Assembly (NCBI RefSeq): GCF_001721685.1
Contig: NZ_CP012502.1
Location: forward strand, 2,170,001 to 2,234,000
Direction of reading: 5' to 3'
DNA length: 64,000 nucleotides
Origin: Salisediminibacterium beveridgei
GTDB taxonomy: Bacteria > Bacillota > Bacilli > Bacillales > Salisediminibacteriaceae
Part shown: one piece after another, positions 55,604 through 64,000 of the stretch
How positions within the stretch are numbered: position 1 is the first letter of the stretch
Layout of the letters: each line of letters begins with the position of its first letter
Made by a program: the position numbers and the translations under genes
Notes under the pieces: model-generated
Database searches by the model: none
Told to the model about the DNA's origin: nothing
What the model saw: only the letters and a program-made list of their open reading frames with translations

Positions 55604-56023
55604 TTATTTGCCTGTATCTTTGAATTCTCGGATCCGTTTACCGATCTGATCACGAACTTGTTGAAATACAGCCCACTTTTCTTCCTCTGATCCTTCTGCT
55701 TTTGCAGGATCATCAAACCCCCAGTGAACTCGTTCCTTGTCTGGTGGTGTTGCCGGACAAACATCATTGGCATGGCCGCACAGGGTCACCACAAGATCAG
55801 CTTTTTTCAATAAATCCTGATCGATCATGTCAGAAGTTTGATCGTTAATATCAATCTTCACTTCATTCATGGCTTTTACTGCTTTTGGATTAACGCCATG
55901 TGCCTCAATACCAGCAGAATAAACATCCCATTCGTCACTGAGAATATGCTTCCCCCAGCCTTCCGCCATCTGACTTCGGCAGGAATTTCCTGTACATAAG
56001 AAATAAAGAATCGGTTTTGTCAT
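55604..56023 (-). CDS. arsC: Thioredoxin-dependent arsenate reductase
   Basis: This 139-aa LMW-phosphatase-fold ArsC has the P-loop [14 protein letters not shown] (Cys near residue 10) and the redox pair in [15 protein letters not shown] (about residues 81 and 88). It reduces arsenate to arsenite through a Cys relay regenerated by thioredoxin. The start is the ATG after TTGGAGGAAC. It stands alone: no arsR or arsB/acr3 exporter in the window. Confidence 0.93.
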   Translation of the reverse strand: MTKPILYFLCTGNSCRSQMAEGWGKHILSDEWDVYSAGIEAHGVNPKAVKAMNEVKIDINDQTSDMIDQDLLKKADLVVTLCGHANDVCPATPPDKERVHWGFDDPAKAEGSEEEKWAVFQQVRDQIGKRIREFKDTGK

Positions 56024-56094
56024 CACTGTTCCTCCAATATAAGAATATGATCATATTCTAACATGAACTGAACAATGACAGTAGCCTGCAGACA

Positions 56095-56523
56095 TTAAGA
56101 TTTTGTAAATTCCCCTCGATTCCAGGCATCTGCAAAATACTTCAGCCGTTCCGGGATCAATTGTCCCGTGAGCTTCAAAAAGTGTGTTTCACATTTGCAA
56201 TCTGAAGAGCCCAATCTTTTTTTTACGGTTACCCCGTTTAATTGATGCCTGACCTGATCCGCTAATGCACACTCCCCATCGTGCGTAACGCATTTTATTG
56301 AACCCCGCCACTTCAATGCCGGACGAACATAATCCAGATGCCACCGCTTTGTTTTTACGATACGCCTATGTCGTTTCAGCCTCGCACCGATAGCACGCCG
56401 GGCTGACCCGACATACACATAGTATCCCGCACTCAGGTATACGTTACCCAAAGCCCCTACTTTAACTCCAGTGCTCTGATTGGTGTAAAATAAAATCAGA
56501 TAAATTGTGTACGTTTCTGTCAT
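56095..56523 (-). CDS. DUF123 (GIY-YIG-like) protein
   Basis: This 142-aa protein has the GIY-YIG-like core of the DUF123 family: VYLSAGYYVYVGSARRAIGARLKRHRR (about residues 28-54), WHLDYVRP near residue 62, and conserved Cys and His residues (CALADQV, GSSDCKCETH). Nuclease activity is suspected for the family but not shown. It overlaps the pcp stop, so the two are coupled. Confidence 0.82.
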   Translation of the reverse strand: MTETYTIYLILFYTNQSTGVKVGALGNVYLSAGYYVYVGSARRAIGARLKRHRRIVKTKRWHLDYVRPALKWRGSIKCVTHDGECALADQVRHQLNGVTVKKRLGSSDCKCETHFLKLTGQLIPERLKYFADAWNRGEFTKS

Positions 56524-57161
56524 CGTTCCAAATCAAGCTTAACTGAGTCACGGATGACCTGAATCGCTCTTCGTATTCCTTCCACTTGATTGTCAAGATG
56601 CATTGAAGGAAGGTCCGGCCGTTTTGTCACCATGTCCGGTGTAGCGGGAACATGAATAAATCCAGCTGGTATATTACGTGACTCTGAATTGATTTTGTGC
56701 ATTAATCTGTATAATACAGTATTACAAATAAACGTACCTGCACTGTTCGATACTGTTGAAGGAATTTCTCTGGCTTGAATTTCAGCCGTGATTGCCGCAT
56801 TCGGCAAAGTAGAGAAATACGCATCCGGAGTTTCTTCAAGAATCTTTCTTTCGATAGGGCGATCACCATTGTTATCCGGCCCTTGACCTTCCGCCGACAG
56901 GTCCTCAAGGTTTATGCCAATCCTTTCAGGTTGTATCGATGAGCGACCGGCAGCTACGCCCAGGCAGAGGATCGCATCGGGATTAATGTCATCAATCAGG
57001 TCATTCAATGAATGAAAACATGACTGATAAACAACGGGTAAAATCACAGTGGTGAGCGTCACATCCTCAACCTGTTCCTGTTCCAGTGCATGAAGAATAT
57101 CAATCGTAGGATTTTTACTCAGATCACCAAACGTCTCAAATCCGCTGACTATCAGATTCAT
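56520..57161 (-). CDS. pcp: Pyrrolidone-carboxylate peptidase
   Basis: This 213-aa cysteine peptidase of family C15 removes N-terminal pyroglutamate. The catalytic triad is visible: Glu in QPERIGIN (about residue 76), Cys in SAGTFICN (about residue 140) and His in GFIHVPATP (about residue 164). AAGGAG precedes two in-frame starts; the ATG at 57161 fits the family N-terminus (NLIVSGFETFG). Confidence 0.92.
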   Translation of the reverse strand: MNLIVSGFETFGDLSKNPTIDILHALEQEQVEDVTLTTVILPVVYQSCFHSLNDLIDDINPDAILCLGVAAGRSSIQPERIGINLEDLSAEGQGPDNNGDRPIERKILEETPDAYFSTLPNAAITAEIQAREIPSTVSNSAGTFICNTVLYRLMHKINSESRNIPAGFIHVPATPDMVTKRPDLPSMHLDNQVEGIRRAIQVIRDSVKLDLER

Positions 57162-57307
57162 ATGTATCACATCTCCTTTAAATACAGTATATCAAACCCT
57201 TTTTCACCATACGAAAGAAATTGTGGATAAATGTTCGTTTTTTCGGCAATCACAGAGTGGCACTATATGCTATGCTGAGTATCAGTATGGATCTGAGGAG
57301 GGACATC

Positions 57308-58024
57308 ATGAACCGGATACCAAATGGATTACGAGAAGGTTCATTCGCTGATATTGTCGGAGAAACTGCCTTTATGAAATTAATTGAAGAGGGAACGGTA
57401 ATGCAGGCTGGCAAGAATGACATTCTTTTTCACGAAGGCAGTTCTGCAGAGCATATTTACATTCTCCTTGAAGGACAAGTCAGACTGTGTAAAACCTCTT
57501 CAGAGGGAAAACTGTTCTTTTTCCAGAAGAAAAATCAGTATGATTTAATTGGTGAACTAAGCCTTTTCAACGGTCTGAAGTACCATTTCACAGCAGAAGT
57601 GATCGAAAACAGCCAACTCATACGTTATAACCGTTTGGAACTTGAAATGATTATCTCCTCATCACAAGAATTATCAACAGGGTTCATGAAATGGCTTGGT
57701 GCTCAAAACCAGCTTATGATGGCCCAATTCAAAGACCTCGTCTTTTGCGGAAAACAAGGTGCAGTCTTTTCCATTCTGGTACGTTTAAGTAATGAATATG
57801 GCCAGCGAGTTGACAAAGGCATTCTGATTAACAAAAAAATCACAAACCAGGAATTGGCAAACTACGTCGGTGCAACGAGGGAAAGTATTAATCGGATTTT
57901 AAAACGATTGACCGATGAAGACATCCTTCAAGTAAATACGAAGTATATCACGATTCGTAATATGGACTATATACAGGAACACCTCCGCTGTCATCATTGT
58001 CCTTTTGAGAATTGCACAATTTAA
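57308..58024 (+). CDS. Second Fnr-type regulator with C-terminal FeS cysteines
   Basis: This 238-aa Crp/Fnr regulator is paralogous to the one at 2300. It has a cyclic-nucleotide-like barrel (about residues 20-130), an Fnr-type helix-turn-helix (NQELANYVGATRESINRILKRL) and a terminal CHHCPFENC, again Cx2Cx4C. The ATG at 57308 follows GAGGAGGG. Its recognition helix (ATRESINRI against STRENINRM) is close to the first, so both may read TGTGA-N6-TCACA. It is monocistronic. Confidence 0.85.
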   Translation: MNRIPNGLREGSFADIVGETAFMKLIEEGTVMQAGKNDILFHEGSSAEHIYILLEGQVRLCKTSSEGKLFFFQKKNQYDLIGELSLFNGLKYHFTAEVIENSQLIRYNRLELEMIISSSQELSTGFMKWLGAQNQLMMAQFKDLVFCGKQGAVFSILVRLSNEYGQRVDKGILINKKITNQELANYVGATRESINRILKRLTDEDILQVNTKYITIRNMDYIQEHLRCHHCPFENCTI

Positions 58025-58090
58025 AGACAACGTGACTTGTCACCTGGTCCTTTTATGACAAAGCCCTTTTCGTGATGTATAAAACACATC

Positions 58091-58129
58091 AAAAAGTACG
58101 AGAGTTCATATGAACTCTCGTACTTTTTT
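58091..58129. terminator. Bidirectional terminator
   Basis: AAAAAGTACGAGAGTTCA pairs with TGAACTCTCGTACTTTTT; between convergent fnr paralogue and tetR. Confidence 0.85.
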
Positions 58130-58141
58130 GACATTCTATAC

Positions 58142-58750
58142 TCAATTCTTACAATATGTGAGTATTTTCACAAATGCATCCACACTTTCATCAATGAAAC
58201 AATCCAATGAGCTTTCAGCGACCACTTTCCCCCCCAAGTGGTGGCTGAGAAAATAGCCCAGATTCATCCAAAGAAAATTCATCGCTTGAGTCTCTGCACA
58301 AATATCGGCATCCACCTTACCCATATCCTGCATCTTATTAAGATATTCGATCAGATACAACTTCAACTGTTTAGGGTTTTGAGAAATCGTCTCACCGATA
58401 AAAGGGTGTTGATGCCGTTCCTGAAATGCTATTAAAACCATTTGTGCATTTCTATTATTATAATCATGGTAGAGTTCACTGACTTTTTTCAAGTCTTTTC
58501 TCAAATCATATGTCACCTGTTCAAACAAGGTAGTTTTCATGTCGACTAAATATCCTTTATGTTCAACCGCGCGTTCGAGTAAGCCGCATTTGGTTCCAAA
58601 GTGTCGAAATAAAGTCATCTCTGAATAGCCTGCTTCCTGCGCAATCTCTTTGGTAGAAACACCGTTATATCCTTTTTGCTCAATCAAATCAATGGCAGTA
58701 TTCATTATCATTTCTTCGGTTGTTGGCTTTCCCTTCGCAGTCAAAGTCAT
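58142..58750 (-). CDS. TetR family regulator
   Basis: This 202-aa regulator has the TetR helix-turn-helix at its N-terminus (GYNGVSTKEIAQEAGYSEMTLFRHFGTKCGLL, about residues 28-58) and a helical ligand domain. The start is either the ATG at 58750 or a GTG three codons earlier; AGGAAGGCGG lies upstream. No divergent target gene is obvious; it may act on itself or at a distance. Confidence 0.85.
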   Translation of the reverse strand: MTLTAKGKPTTEEMIMNTAIDLIEQKGYNGVSTKEIAQEAGYSEMTLFRHFGTKCGLLERAVEHKGYLVDMKTTLFEQVTYDLRKDLKKVSELYHDYNNRNAQMVLIAFQERHQHPFIGETISQNPKQLKLYLIEYLNKMQDMGKVDADICAETQAMNFLWMNLGYFLSHHLGGKVVAESSLDCFIDESVDAFVKILTYCKN

Positions 58751-58973
58751 CTCTGTCACCCGCCTTCCTCTACTTCCATTATACGAAAGTATCAACATAA
58801 TGCATGACGAATGCATGACAATTCAGACTCGATTTTATAGCGAATTTGTGACAATTTATAAATTTCTGCTATGAGATCGGATAATTGATGATAGATAACC
58901 GGAAAAGTGCACTGGAAATAGTCAAAATGCTAAATGGAGAACATTGTTCTACCACCTACTCTTTGTCTATTCC

Positions 58974-59438
58974 TTATTTTCCTTTTTCTGATAATGAAAT
59001 ATGAATGCTGACTTTTCCCAGTGATGAGTCCATTGGTAAAGTAATGAATTTTGAAGTTGAATGGAATTTACTCTCACCTTCGTTAATAATAGGCGGTGTG
59101 ACATCCACGGTATAGTTCTCATTGTATAACTCCGTAGCCGTCGTACCAGCAACCCAATTCCCGAATTCCTGTACAGCACTCCAGCCTATATCATCCAAAG
59201 TCGACACTTGCATGCCACCCATCATCACGCCTACAATATTTTTTGCCGTGTCTTCACTGATGGAACAGATAATTTGACCAGCTAATTCACCTTTCACCCC
59301 AAGAACAACAGACACTTGGTCTGAAGGTACAGAGCCATGCCCTGCCTGTGGTTGACCTCGTTTAATGTCTGCTCCGAAATGGTTGGACATGATTGATTTC
59401 GTCGCACGGTATACCGCATTGATTTGATTGACATCCAC
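58974..59438 (-). CDS. cheX: Chemotaxis CheX-like phosphatase
   Basis: This 154-aa protein has the CheC/CheX/FliY fold, with one active helix carrying the E-x2-N motif in SAVQEFGNWVAGTTATEL (about residues 88-105). CheX dephosphorylates CheY-P. The rest includes MSNHFGADIKRG and PPIINEGE, typical of CheX. Its start is 17 bases after the DUF2225 gene. No other chemotaxis genes are in the window. Confidence 0.8.
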   Translation of the reverse strand: MDVNQINAVYRATKSIMSNHFGADIKRGQPQAGHGSVPSDQVSVVLGVKGELAGQIICSISEDTAKNIVGVMMGGMQVSTLDDIGWSAVQEFGNWVAGTTATELYNENYTVDVTPPIINEGESKFHSTSKFITLPMDSSLGKVSIHISLSEKGK

Positions 59439-59455
59439 TTCTCATCACTCCTGAT

Positions 59456-60136
59456 TTATTTAGCTTTCGTTTCATACCACTGTTCCCGGGTCCGTTCCAC
59501 CAATTGAGGTTCGAGGTGTCTGTCTTTATGTTCAATAACTTTTGAAAAATATTTTCGCGCTTTCTGCTTTTCGTCAATTCGCCTGAAGCATTCGCCCAAA
59601 ATAAACAATAAGGAAATTTCAGACATTTGAGTATCCCTGAAATCGCCTTCCAGGAATGATTTTTCAAATTGGTCCGCAGCCTTCTTAAGAAAACGTATTT
59701 CCTCGGCTTCATTTGTCAAAAACCTTTGAATCCAGGCGATTCTGAGACAAAGACTCCCCATTAGCGCATGAGGTTGTCCCGTCACTTGGGCAGATAAAAG
59801 CGCCAGTTTAAAAACACCCAAACCCGCTTCATAATCCCGTTCGTCATCAAAGCGCCGGGAGTTCCACGACGAGGACACTGCCGCTTTGAAGCGGTCAATT
59901 ACTTCCGGTTTTTTGATTGGAAGGAAGGATTCCGTATGGCTGTAGCCACATTCCGGGCAGACTGCAACCTCATAAAGCAAAGGATTCAACAGCGGATCTT
60001 TGTACACTTTATAATAATCATTTTCCACTCTTTCAACGCGAATGTAGCGTGATCGCATTTTTTTCGAAGTGAAAACATGAGTACACACATCGCATGAAAC
60101 GGATTTGTCGTAAAATGGTGGAATTGCCTCAGCCAT
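59456..60136 (-). CDS. DUF2225 family protein
   Basis: This 226-aa protein has two CxxC pairs (CDVC near residue 15, CPEC near residue 60), forming a probable zinc ribbon, followed by TPR-like helices (about residues 100-215; FILGECFRRIDEKQKARKYFSKVIEH). The family is common in Bacillaceae and without known function. AGGAGGTG precedes the ATG. It is in an operon with cheX. Confidence 0.85.
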   Translation of the reverse strand: MAEAIPPFYDKSVSCDVCTHVFTSKKMRSRYIRVERVENDYYKVYKDPLLNPLLYEVAVCPECGYSHTESFLPIKKPEVIDRFKAAVSSSWNSRRFDDERDYEAGLGVFKLALLSAQVTGQPHALMGSLCLRIAWIQRFLTNEAEEIRFLKKAADQFEKSFLEGDFRDTQMSEISLLFILGECFRRIDEKQKARKYFSKVIEHKDRHLEPQLVERTREQWYETKAK

Positions 60137-60441
60137 TCGAACACCTCCTTTTTTACTATGCTATTAGTATAAAAGATGCACGAACGGAACGGAAGAGAAA
60201 CTTATAAAACGGATAAATATAATATTAAAGACACATGTCTAAAGACTCTCACTTGTAAATCCAGTGACCTTTTTTGCAAATTTTCCTGACAAAAGCCTTC
60301 GGTCTCCCTCGACTATAACCTGCAAGCCATGTTCATTTAATAAAGAACATTCGGCTTTTGCAAAGCGGCTGGCAAAAGCCTTAGCTGCACTGATACTTCA
60401 ATCCTATAACAAACGTAAACATTTCTATGAAAAGCCAGAAA
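60137..60441. repeat. Intergenic stretch with dispersed repeat, copy c
   Basis: 60377-60420 (AGCC TTAGCTGCAC TGATACTTCA ... AAACGTAAAC) matches the repeats at 7818 and 11825. The rest of the gap holds the cheX-DUF2225 operon promoter area; no gene is seen. Confidence 0.5.
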
Positions 60442-60466
60442 AAGGACAGCCGCAGTGGCTGTCCTT
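60442..60466 (-). terminator. Terminator of the nup operon
   Basis: AAGGACAGCC/GGCTGTCCTT stem, followed on the minus strand by TTTTTCTGG. Confidence 0.75.
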
Positions 60467-60481
60467 AATAGTTCTTTCTAT

Positions 60482-61447
60482 TTATCTTGAGCCTTTATCA
60501 TAGTTCGTATTCAATGCTGCAGGCGGAGTTGCTTTCCCTACCAGTCCAGCCAATGCAAGAATCGTCAATACATACGGCAAGATCAGCATAAATACCTGTG
60601 GTACATCCTGCAGTCCCGGTATTTGCTGGGCAGTAACACTCAGTGCCTGTGCAAAACCAAAGAATATCGCTGCCCCAAAGGCTCCGAATGGATGCCACTT
60701 ACCAAAGATCAATACGGCAAGTGCCATAAACCCTTGACCGGTTATCGTTCCTCCGGCGAAGTTCCCTGCAGCTGTGATCGCGAATACCGCGCCACCCATA
60801 CCACCGAAAACACCAGAAAGACCGACACCGATATATTTCATGCGATTGACATTAATACCCATCGTGTCTGCCGCCATCGGATGTTCACCGACCGAGCGTA
60901 GTCTGAGTCCGAACGGTGTTTTGAACACGACATACCAGACAACCAATACCAAGAGGAAGGCCACCCATGTTGTCAAATAAACTCGGGTGAAGAACATCTG
61001 GCCGATAATTGGAATATCGCTCAAGAGTGGCACATTTGTACGAAACAGTCGACTTGAAATTGTGTCTGTTTGTCCTCGTTCAAAAATTTCACGAACGAGG
61101 AATACGGTAAGTCCTGTTGCCAGAAAGTTCAAAGCGACACCACTGACAATTTGATCAGCTTTCAATGAAATTGATGCTACAGCGTGGAACATAGAGAATA
61201 TTCCACCCAGTAATGCTGCGAATAAAATTCCGAGCCAAGGTGACCAGGCACCCATGCCCATGCCTTCGAACATTAAAGTTCCAACGATACCCGCAAAGGC
61301 ACCCATGACCATTAAGCCTTCCAGACCGATATTAACAATACCGGCTCGTTCACTGAACAGACCACCCATTGCAGTTAACAGGAGAGGGGTTGCGGCAATC
61401 ATCGCTGCAGGAACAATCAGATAAAGTACGGCTAAAAAGAGTTCCAT
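60482..61447 (-). CDS. nupQ: Nucleoside ABC transporter permease, NupQ type
   Basis: This 321-aa permease of the BPD_transp_2 (branched-chain/RbsC-like) family has about nine helices, the NIGLEGLMVMGAF stretch near residue 41 and LRSVGEHPMAADTMGI near residue 180. It is the third gene of a cluster matching nupNOPQ of Bacillus subtilis, which imports guanosine and other nucleosides. It starts directly after nupP. Confidence 0.88.
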   Translation of the reverse strand: MELFLAVLYLIVPAAMIAATPLLLTAMGGLFSERAGIVNIGLEGLMVMGAFAGIVGTLMFEGMGMGAWSPWLGILFAALLGGIFSMFHAVASISLKADQIVSGVALNFLATGLTVFLVREIFERGQTDTISSRLFRTNVPLLSDIPIIGQMFFTRVYLTTWVAFLLVLVVWYVVFKTPFGLRLRSVGEHPMAADTMGINVNRMKYIGVGLSGVFGGMGGAVFAITAAGNFAGGTITGQGFMALAVLIFGKWHPFGAFGAAIFFGFAQALSVTAQQIPGLQDVPQVFMLILPYVLTILALAGLVGKATPPAALNTNYDKGSR

Positions 61448-62512
61448 TTATTTCCCCTCCTTCTTGTTCGGTTGCACTTTGCTGTAGATCCACCGGATCA
61501 AATAGCTTGATGCAACGAAGAAGATGATCATCGCAATGATGATTTCCACCACTTCCGGTGCGATACCTGCCTGGGCCTGCATGTTGCCGGCGCCCTCTTT
61601 CAGTCCCCCGAACAGGAAGGCTGAGAAAAAGATACCGAGAGCATTACTGTTACCCAGGAGCGCGACAGCGATACCGTCAAAACCGAGATTGGTGAAGGAA
61701 GAGAAAATTTCTACATACCGATAGGTTCCAAGCCCTACCATCGCACCACCAACACCGGCAAATGCTCCGGAAATGGCCATGGAGGAGACGATGTTTGCTT
61801 TAACATTCATCCCTGCATAAAGAGATGCATTCTTATTATAACCAACAGAGCGGTATTCAAATCCACGCTTTGTCTTCCAGAGAATAAACCACATCAGGAA
61901 ACACGCTGCAATCGCGATAAAGAATCCCCAGTGCAGCCGGGAGAAATCAGTCAGTCCAGATAAAAAATCGGACGCAAGTGATGCTGATGGACTGACGAAC
62001 TCTGTTCGCTGCCCGGATTCCAGGAAATTATTCCGGATAAAGTGGTTCACCACATGCATGGCAATATAGTTCATCATGATCGTAACAATAACTTCATGTA
62101 CTTCTAAAGTCGCTTTCAGATAGCCAGGAACTGTTCCCCACAAGGCACCTGCAAGGGCACCTGCCAATATCGCAAGCGGCAAATGGATAATCATCGGCAG
62201 TTCAATAGCAAAGCCGACTACAACTGCTGCGAACCAACCAACCATCAACTGGCCTTCGACACCGATATTCAGCAGCCCGGCACGGAATGCAAAGGCAACC
62301 GCGAGACCTGAGAAAATCAGCGGTGTCATCCGTTGGAGTGTTTCACCGAAGTAATAAATATCGCCAAATATACCTGAAATAAGTGCAACGTAGGCATCGA
62401 TCGGATTATTCCCACTGAAAAGCATAACAATCGCACCAGCAAGAAACCCGAAAAAGATTGCGATCAACGGGATCAGAATCCCGAATAATTTTCCGGTTAA
62501 CAATCTCTTCAT
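61448..62512 (-). CDS. nupP: Nucleoside ABC transporter permease, NupP type
   Basis: This 354-aa permease is of the same family as the next gene. It shows NIGVEGQLMVGWFAA near residue 83, the EVIVTIMMNYIA stretch, and YRSVGYNKNASLYAGMNV near residue 226. Its ATG overlaps the stop of the ATPase gene (ATGA), so translation is coupled. Confidence 0.88.
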   Translation of the reverse strand: MKRLLTGKLFGILIPLIAIFFGFLAGAIVMLFSGNNPIDAYVALISGIFGDIYYFGETLQRMTPLIFSGLAVAFAFRAGLLNIGVEGQLMVGWFAAVVVGFAIELPMIIHLPLAILAGALAGALWGTVPGYLKATLEVHEVIVTIMMNYIAMHVVNHFIRNNFLESGQRTEFVSPSASLASDFLSGLTDFSRLHWGFFIAIAACFLMWFILWKTKRGFEYRSVGYNKNASLYAGMNVKANIVSSMAISGAFAGVGGAMVGLGTYRYVEIFSSFTNLGFDGIAVALLGNSNALGIFFSAFLFGGLKEGAGNMQAQAGIAPEVVEIIIAMIIFFVASSYLIRWIYSKVQPNKKEGK

Positions 62513-64000
62513 GTCGACGTCTCACCTGCTTCCCTTTTACCGCCTGCCATCAAGAGACCCAATTCATTTTCATTGGTTTCCTTCGCATCGACGATATCCA
62601 CAATCTTACCTTCATAAATAACCGCGATGCGGTCACTGACATTCAACACTTCATCCATTTCAAGAGAAACGAGAAGGACACCCCGTCCTTTATCACGTTC
62701 TTCCACCAGCTTTTTATGGATAAACTCGATTGCTCCAACATCAAGCCCTCGGGTTGGCTGGGCTGCAATAATGAGTTTCGGAGAACGATCCACCTCACGG
62801 GCAATGATCGCTTTTTGCTGATTACCACCTGATAATGAGCGGGCCAATGTCATGGAACTTGGTGTCCTGACATCATACTCCTCCATCAGTTCTTCTGCTT
62901 TCTTATACATTTTTCCATAGTCAAGAATACCATTTCTCGTATATGGCTTTTGGTAATACGTTTGAAGCATCATGTTTTCCCCGATGGTGAATTCCAGTAC
63001 AAGGCCGTGTTTGTGACGGTCAGACGGAATATGAGAAACGCCGGCTTCCGTAACCTTACGCGGCTTCTTCCCACTGATATCTTCACCCGACAGTGTCACC
63101 GTTCCGGATTTGGCTTCACGAAGCCCCGTCAATGCTTCTACGAGTTCTGTCTGTCCATTTCCGTCAACACCGGCAATACCGAGAATCTCACCGGAACGAA
63201 CTTCCAGATCAAGCTGATCAACCATGTCGATCCCCCGGACGTCTTCAACCGTCAGCCCTTTAACAGACAAAATTGCTTCTCCCGGCTTTGGAGGACCCTT
63301 CTCAACTTCAAAACTGATTTCACGACCGACCATCATTTCAGCCAATGAGGTTTGATCGGATTCAGAAACATCCACAGTACCAATGCCCTTACCTCTGCGA
63401 ATAACCGTACATCGATCGGCTACTTCCAAAATTTCTTTCAGCTTATGCGTGATCAGGATGATGGATTTCCCTTCATTGATCAGATTACGCATAATCTGAA
63501 TCAGTTCTTTGATTTCCTGGGGAGTCAGTGCAGCCGTCGGTTCATCAAAAATCAGAATGTTTGCACCGCGGTATAGTGTTTTCAATATTTCCGCACGCTG
63601 CTGCATACCAACAGAAATATCTTCGATTTTAGAATTGGGATCTACCCTCAGTCCATATCGATCAGAAATCTCTGCAACATCCTGGGCAGCTTTACGGATA
63701 TCAATACTCATTCCTTTTTTCGGCTCACTGCCGAGAATGATATTTTCAGTTACCGTAAATTTCTGAACCAGCATAAAGTGCTGGTGTACCATTCCAATTC
63801 CCAAACGATTCGCTACATTAGGATCCGTCACGTTCACTTTTTCACCGCGAACTTTAATTTCTCCTTTTTCAGGTTGATACAAGCCGAACAAGACGTTCAT
63901 TAAAGTAGATTTCCCGGCCCCGTTTTCACCTAATAATGCATGAATTTCGCCTTGTTTGACCTGCAGCGTGATATTGTCATTGGCAACGATACCGGGAAAC
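62509..64000 (-). CDS. nupO: Nucleoside ABC transporter ATPase, NupO type, 5' end missing
   Basis: This is a fused double ATP-binding protein open to the right edge, so the extreme N-terminus is lacking. Walker A of domain 1 (GENGAGKST) is encoded at about 63910-63936, ahead of the first internal Met at 63900. The signature ISVGMQQR and Walker B ILIFDEPTA follow; domain 2 has GVDGNGQT, LSGGNQQK and LIIAAQPTRGLD. The layout is that of YufO/NupO or RbsA-type importers. A BMP binding protein would be expected just beyond the window. Confidence 0.92.
   Translation of the reverse strand, partial: FPGIVANDNITLQVKQGEIHALLGENGAGKSTLMNVLFGLYQPEKGEIKVRGEKVNVTDPNVANRLGIGMVHQHFMLVQKFTVTENIILGSEPKKGMSIDIRKAAQDVAEISDRYGLRVDPNSKIEDISVGMQQRAEILKTLYRGANILIFDEPTAALTPQEIKELIQIMRNLINEGKSIILITHKLKEILEVADRCTVIRRGKGIGTVDVSESDQTSLAEMMVGREISFEVEKGPPKPGEAILSVKGLTVEDVRGIDMVDQLDLEVRSGEILGIAGVDGNGQTELVEALTGLREAKSGTVTLSGEDISGKKPRKVTEAGVSHIPSDRHKHGLVLEFTIGENMMLQTYYQKPYTRNGILDYGKMYKKAEELMEEYDVRTPSSMTLARSLSGGNQQKAIIAREVDRSPKLIIAAQPTRGLDVGAIEFIHKKLVEERDKGRGVLLVSLEMDEVLNVSDRIAVIYEGKIVDIVDAKETNENELGLLMAGGKREAGETST

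Noticed and set aside
58031..58045. GTGACTTGTCAC as an Fnr site
   Set aside because: The half sites are four, not six, bases apart, and it lies downstream of genes.
1..64000. CRISPR arrays, tRNA or rRNA genes
   Set aside because: No regularly spaced short repeats, cas genes, cloverleaf-like or rRNA sequence were recognised by eye in the window.

Overview
The window looks like chromosome of a low-to-mid GC Bacillota of the Bacillaceae, probably a salt- or alkali-adapted relative of Bacillus. The evidence is the strong GGAGG-type ribosome sites, the med-fabH neighbourhood known from Bacillus, two Bacillus-type Fnr regulators with C-terminal cysteine clusters, a CtaG/SCO pair for Cu-oxidase assembly, and acidic secreted proteins such as MalE and the TAXI binding protein. 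The genus is an inference.

Layout, left to right. 1-3320: partial fabH with a FapR-like operator, a med-type lipoprotein operon, a 53-aa membrane protein and a HesB-like/Fnr pair. 3702-6211: molybdenum cofactor operon moeA-mobB-moaE-moaD. 6248-6479: a promoter with an Fnr box at about -41.5 driving a terminator-ended non-coding transcript, the best new-system candidate here. 6480-7128: decayed repeats. 7129-11400: SCO1 and CtaG, a HAD phosphatase plus GNAT pair, and AzlCD.

11400-42606 is a direct tandem duplication. The unit is 14,636 bp and carries an Nfu-like protein, an SNF2 helicase pair, a BsuPI lipoprotein, a rhodanese, an AI-2E family permease, malR, malGFE, an AraC regulator and a MATE exporter. 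Copy 2 (16,571 bp) also carries an IS1182-type element that exactly replaces the malG terminator hairpin. Homopolymer indels cluster around the junction: they break the MATE gene in copy 1 and the SNF2 pair in copy 2, while the other copy of each is intact. This may be residual sequencing error, and the duplication itself needs checking.

42862-48302: a TAXI/TRAP importer, an RpiR regulator and a KamA-type radical SAM enzyme that appear co-regulated. 48349-about 50040: an IS110-family element with structured non-coding flanks. 50061-60136: a lipoprotein and B12/radical-SAM protein, a flavodoxin-fold oxidoreductase, an EAL protein, pterin dehydratase, ArsC, a DUF123 nuclease-like protein, Pcp, a second Fnr, a TetR regulator, CheX and a DUF2225 protein. 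60482-64000: a nupOPQ-type nucleoside ABC importer whose ATPase runs off the right edge.

The recurring theme is oxygen-responsive and respiratory physiology: two Fnr proteins, Moco synthesis, Cu-oxidase assembly, HesB, rhodanese and the candidate Fnr-driven RNA. Alongside it sit nutrient importers (maltodextrin, TRAP, nucleoside, branched-chain amino-acid export) and recent mobile-element activity.
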